Below, piece after piece: positions 62,746-64,000 of a stretch of 64,000 nucleotides of DNA. Location of the stretch: contig CAWFXC010000001.1 in the NCBI GenBank assembly GCA_963819735.1, forward strand, positions 1,426,001 to 1,490,000, given 5' to 3'. This DNA comes from CAWFXC01 sp963819735 (GTDB taxonomy: Bacteria > Actinomycetota > Acidimicrobiia > IMCC26256 > DASPTH01). The notes under the pieces were generated by a model. The model saw only the letters and a list, made by a program, of their open reading frames with translations. It was not told the origin of the DNA and made no database searches. The stretch's first letter is position 1. Every line of letters starts with the position of its first letter. Position numbers and translations under genes: made by a program.

Positions 62746-63025
62746 GGCTAGACGGTACCTGGATCACGGCAGGCACCCGAGCCAGACTTTCGGGCAGCAT
62801 CGTCATGGCGGAATCGCTGGGCCGCGTGGTCGCAACGACGAGCATGCCCCTGTGGTCCGTCCTCGATTCAGACCATGTTGTGCTGAAGTCGAAGTCATTC
62901 GTTGGCGGCGAGGGTGAAGCCCCTGCAGCTGAAGAACCCGAGCTCAAGGCCGTTGAGGCGCGGCTGCCGTCGCCGCACCTCCGAACGTGTGGCATTCAGC
63001 GACTCGCGACTGTACAAAAGGGTCA
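62746..63025. other. Gene-free gap
   Basis: Open frames on both strands, one plus-strand frame of 74 codons from 62805, but no domain, ribosome-binding site or coupling supports them. Nothing else is recognised. Confidence 0.4.
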
Positions 63026-63208
63026 TTAGCTATCAATCCCGAGTTCACGCCGTATGTCGGAGATCTCCCCAAGAACGGCAGCCAAGGCGACAATGGCGCC
63101 CTCGATTCGATATCGGCTTGGGACCGACAGGGTGAGCCCGCCGGTTTCGACCTTCGCCAAGATTCCTCGCAGGCCGTCGTTCAGCTCCTTGATGTCGGCC
63201 CGTCTCAT
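63026..63208 (-). CDS. Small hypothetical protein (60 aa)
   Basis: A 60-residue protein from ATG 63208: it begins MRRADIKELNDGLRGILAKV and has LSVPSRYRIEGAIVALAAVL, ending IRRELGIDS. It is predicted all-helical with heptad-like spacing. The frame is open upstream to 63457, but that translation is low-complexity and unconvincing. It may be a small regulator or a partner of an accessory system; no family is recognised. Confidence 0.5.
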   Translation of the reverse strand: MRRADIKELNDGLRGILAKVETGGLTLSVPSRYRIEGAIVALAAVLGEISDIRRELGIDS

Positions 63209-63710
63209 TCCGAGTTCCTTGGGCCTGGCGCGAACTGAGAGCGTTCGATCGGTGAGGTCAGCCGAACGTGGCGACCTTCTCGATCGGCAGGCAGCGGAAG
63301 CACGGCACTGCTCGCGCGACATGGCCTCGACGCACCCATGGGCTTCCAAGCCCGAGGGCCGAGCTTCTCGAGAAGCCCGTCGGGCGCTCCGAACCCGAGA
63401 CAAGACCCTGAGGCCGACCGCGAGCATCTTGGCGGACAGCATTCTGCGCCCTGCCACGCGCCCCGTCCCACTAAAGGGACGGCGCGCGTCCGCTGGCCAA
63501 GGCGTCCGCTGCGTGTCTCCTGATCTGTCTGCTGCCGGATGCCCACACTGGCTGCACTTTTGATCATCGTTGTCTTCCCCTGTCCGCTGCGTGTCCGTAG
63601 TCCCACCCGGTCTGCTGCCTCATCCGCTGCTCTCCACGGCGAAGAAACGGGCTGGACCCGAGCCGCCGTGACCGCCAGCCTTCTGAGGTTGGTGTCGTGC
63701 ACGTCCGTCG
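63209..63710. other. Gene-free stretch before the ankyrin gene
   Basis: Frames are open on the minus strand and in part on the plus strand, without recognisable products. Part of it could be the decayed or frame-shifted 5' end of the ankyrin-repeat gene that follows. Confidence 0.4.
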
Positions 63711-64000
63711 GTGACTAGCCGTTGGAGCGCACGTTCGGCCTGCTTTCTCTTAGCGGCACTCGGGCTTGCGGTGCCGCAGAGGAAGCGAGCAGCCTCCGTG
63801 ATGCTCTTGATCGAGGCGGGCGCTGACGTGGATGCCCGCACGACTGGACGTAATGCAGCGGACGCCGGAGAGACGCCGTTGCATTGGGCCGCGAGCAACG
63901 ACGACGTTGATGTCGCGCGAGTTCTCATCGATTGTGGCGCCGACATCGAGGCGCCGGACGGTTCGATCGGTACGCCGCTCGAAAACGCGATCGGGTACAC
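63711..64000 (+). CDS. Ankyrin-repeat protein, 5' end uncertain, 3' end beyond window
   Basis: From GTG 63711 the frame is open to the window edge. The product has ankyrin repeats: AASVMLLIEAGADVDART, then GETPLHWAASNDDVDVARVL and IDCGADIEAPDGSIGTPLEN. The first 20 residues (RWSARSACFLLAALGLAVPQ) already look like part of a repeat, and a TGA stop lies at 63684-63686, so the true N-terminus may be upstream in another frame. Ankyrin repeats bind proteins; the role here is unknown. It belongs to the accessory DNA after tRNA-Gly. Confidence 0.6.
   Translation, partial: MTSRWSARSACFLLAALGLAVPQRKRAASVMLLIEAGADVDARTTGRNAADAGETPLHWAASNDDVDVARVLIDCGADIEAPDGSIGTPLENAIGY

Noticed and set aside
62805..63029. 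74-codon plus-strand frame
   Set aside because: No ribosome-binding site, domain or conserved neighbour; similar open frames occur on the other strand.

Overview
The window is high-GC bacterial chromosome with the gene order of an actinobacterial (Actinomycetota) replication-origin region. Supporting markers are NucS, a CwlM-type protein, DUF3566 after gyrA, DUF3499, DUF5318, DUF6049, an ino1-PadR pair and a DciA-like protein. Several features (short DUF721 protein, a holin-like gene beside trxB, a kinase gene beside the ECF sigma gene, Acidimicrobiia-like protein sequences) suggest class Acidimicrobiia or a relative; that placement is inference.

Layout. 1-3.1 kb: two translationally coupled lipoprotein genes (the second a DUF1906 protein cut by the window edge), a saccharopine-dehydrogenase-like reductase and a methyltransferase. 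3.16-6.54 kb: a segment bounded by an intact tRNA-Ile(GAT) and a copy of that tRNA's 3' half, carrying one FtsX-like permease. 6.5-16.1 kb (minus strand): DUF3566, gyrA, gyrB, dciA, recF (frame broken), dnaN, the origin spacer with DnaA boxes, and dnaA. 16.2-24.3 kb (plus strand): rpmH, rnpA, yidD, yidC, jag, rsmG, two parS-like sites around a 1.7 kb stretch without a recognisable gene, parA and parB. 24.3-35.3 kb (minus strand): cwlM-like, trxA, trxB, small membrane protein, ECF anti-sigma and sigma, receptor Ser/Thr kinase, degV, murJ, DUF6049 and GNAT. These genes are packed with 4-8 bp overlaps and probably form long operons for envelope assembly and redox control. 35.4-45.2 kb: pilT-like, DUF3499, cca, methyltransferase, ino1, padR, DUF5318, panB, DUF192 and the rpsF-ssb-rpsR-rplI operon. 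45.2-56.3 kb: a large fused flippase-like protein, a SHOCT protein, dnaB, trmO, a second padR, nucS, small membrane proteins, a CoA transferase and a crotonase. 56.3-61.9 kb: an arginine/ornithine/proline catabolic cluster (ornithine aminotransferase, guanidino-modifying enzyme, Lrp regulator, putA). 61.95-64 kb: tRNA-Gly(CCC) followed by sparse accessory DNA with a HEPN-like gene, a 60-residue protein and the start of an ankyrin-repeat gene.

Functional themes. Replication initiation and segregation (DnaA, DnaN, gyrase, DciA, DnaB, ParABS, SSB), membrane insertion and translation (YidC, YidD, RnpA, L34, S6, S18, L9), and cell-wall control (MurJ, CwlM-like, kinase, DUF6049) are concentrated here. 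Two conserved genes (recF and the crotonase) each carry a +1 frame disruption. These may be real mutations or consensus errors; sequence alone cannot decide.
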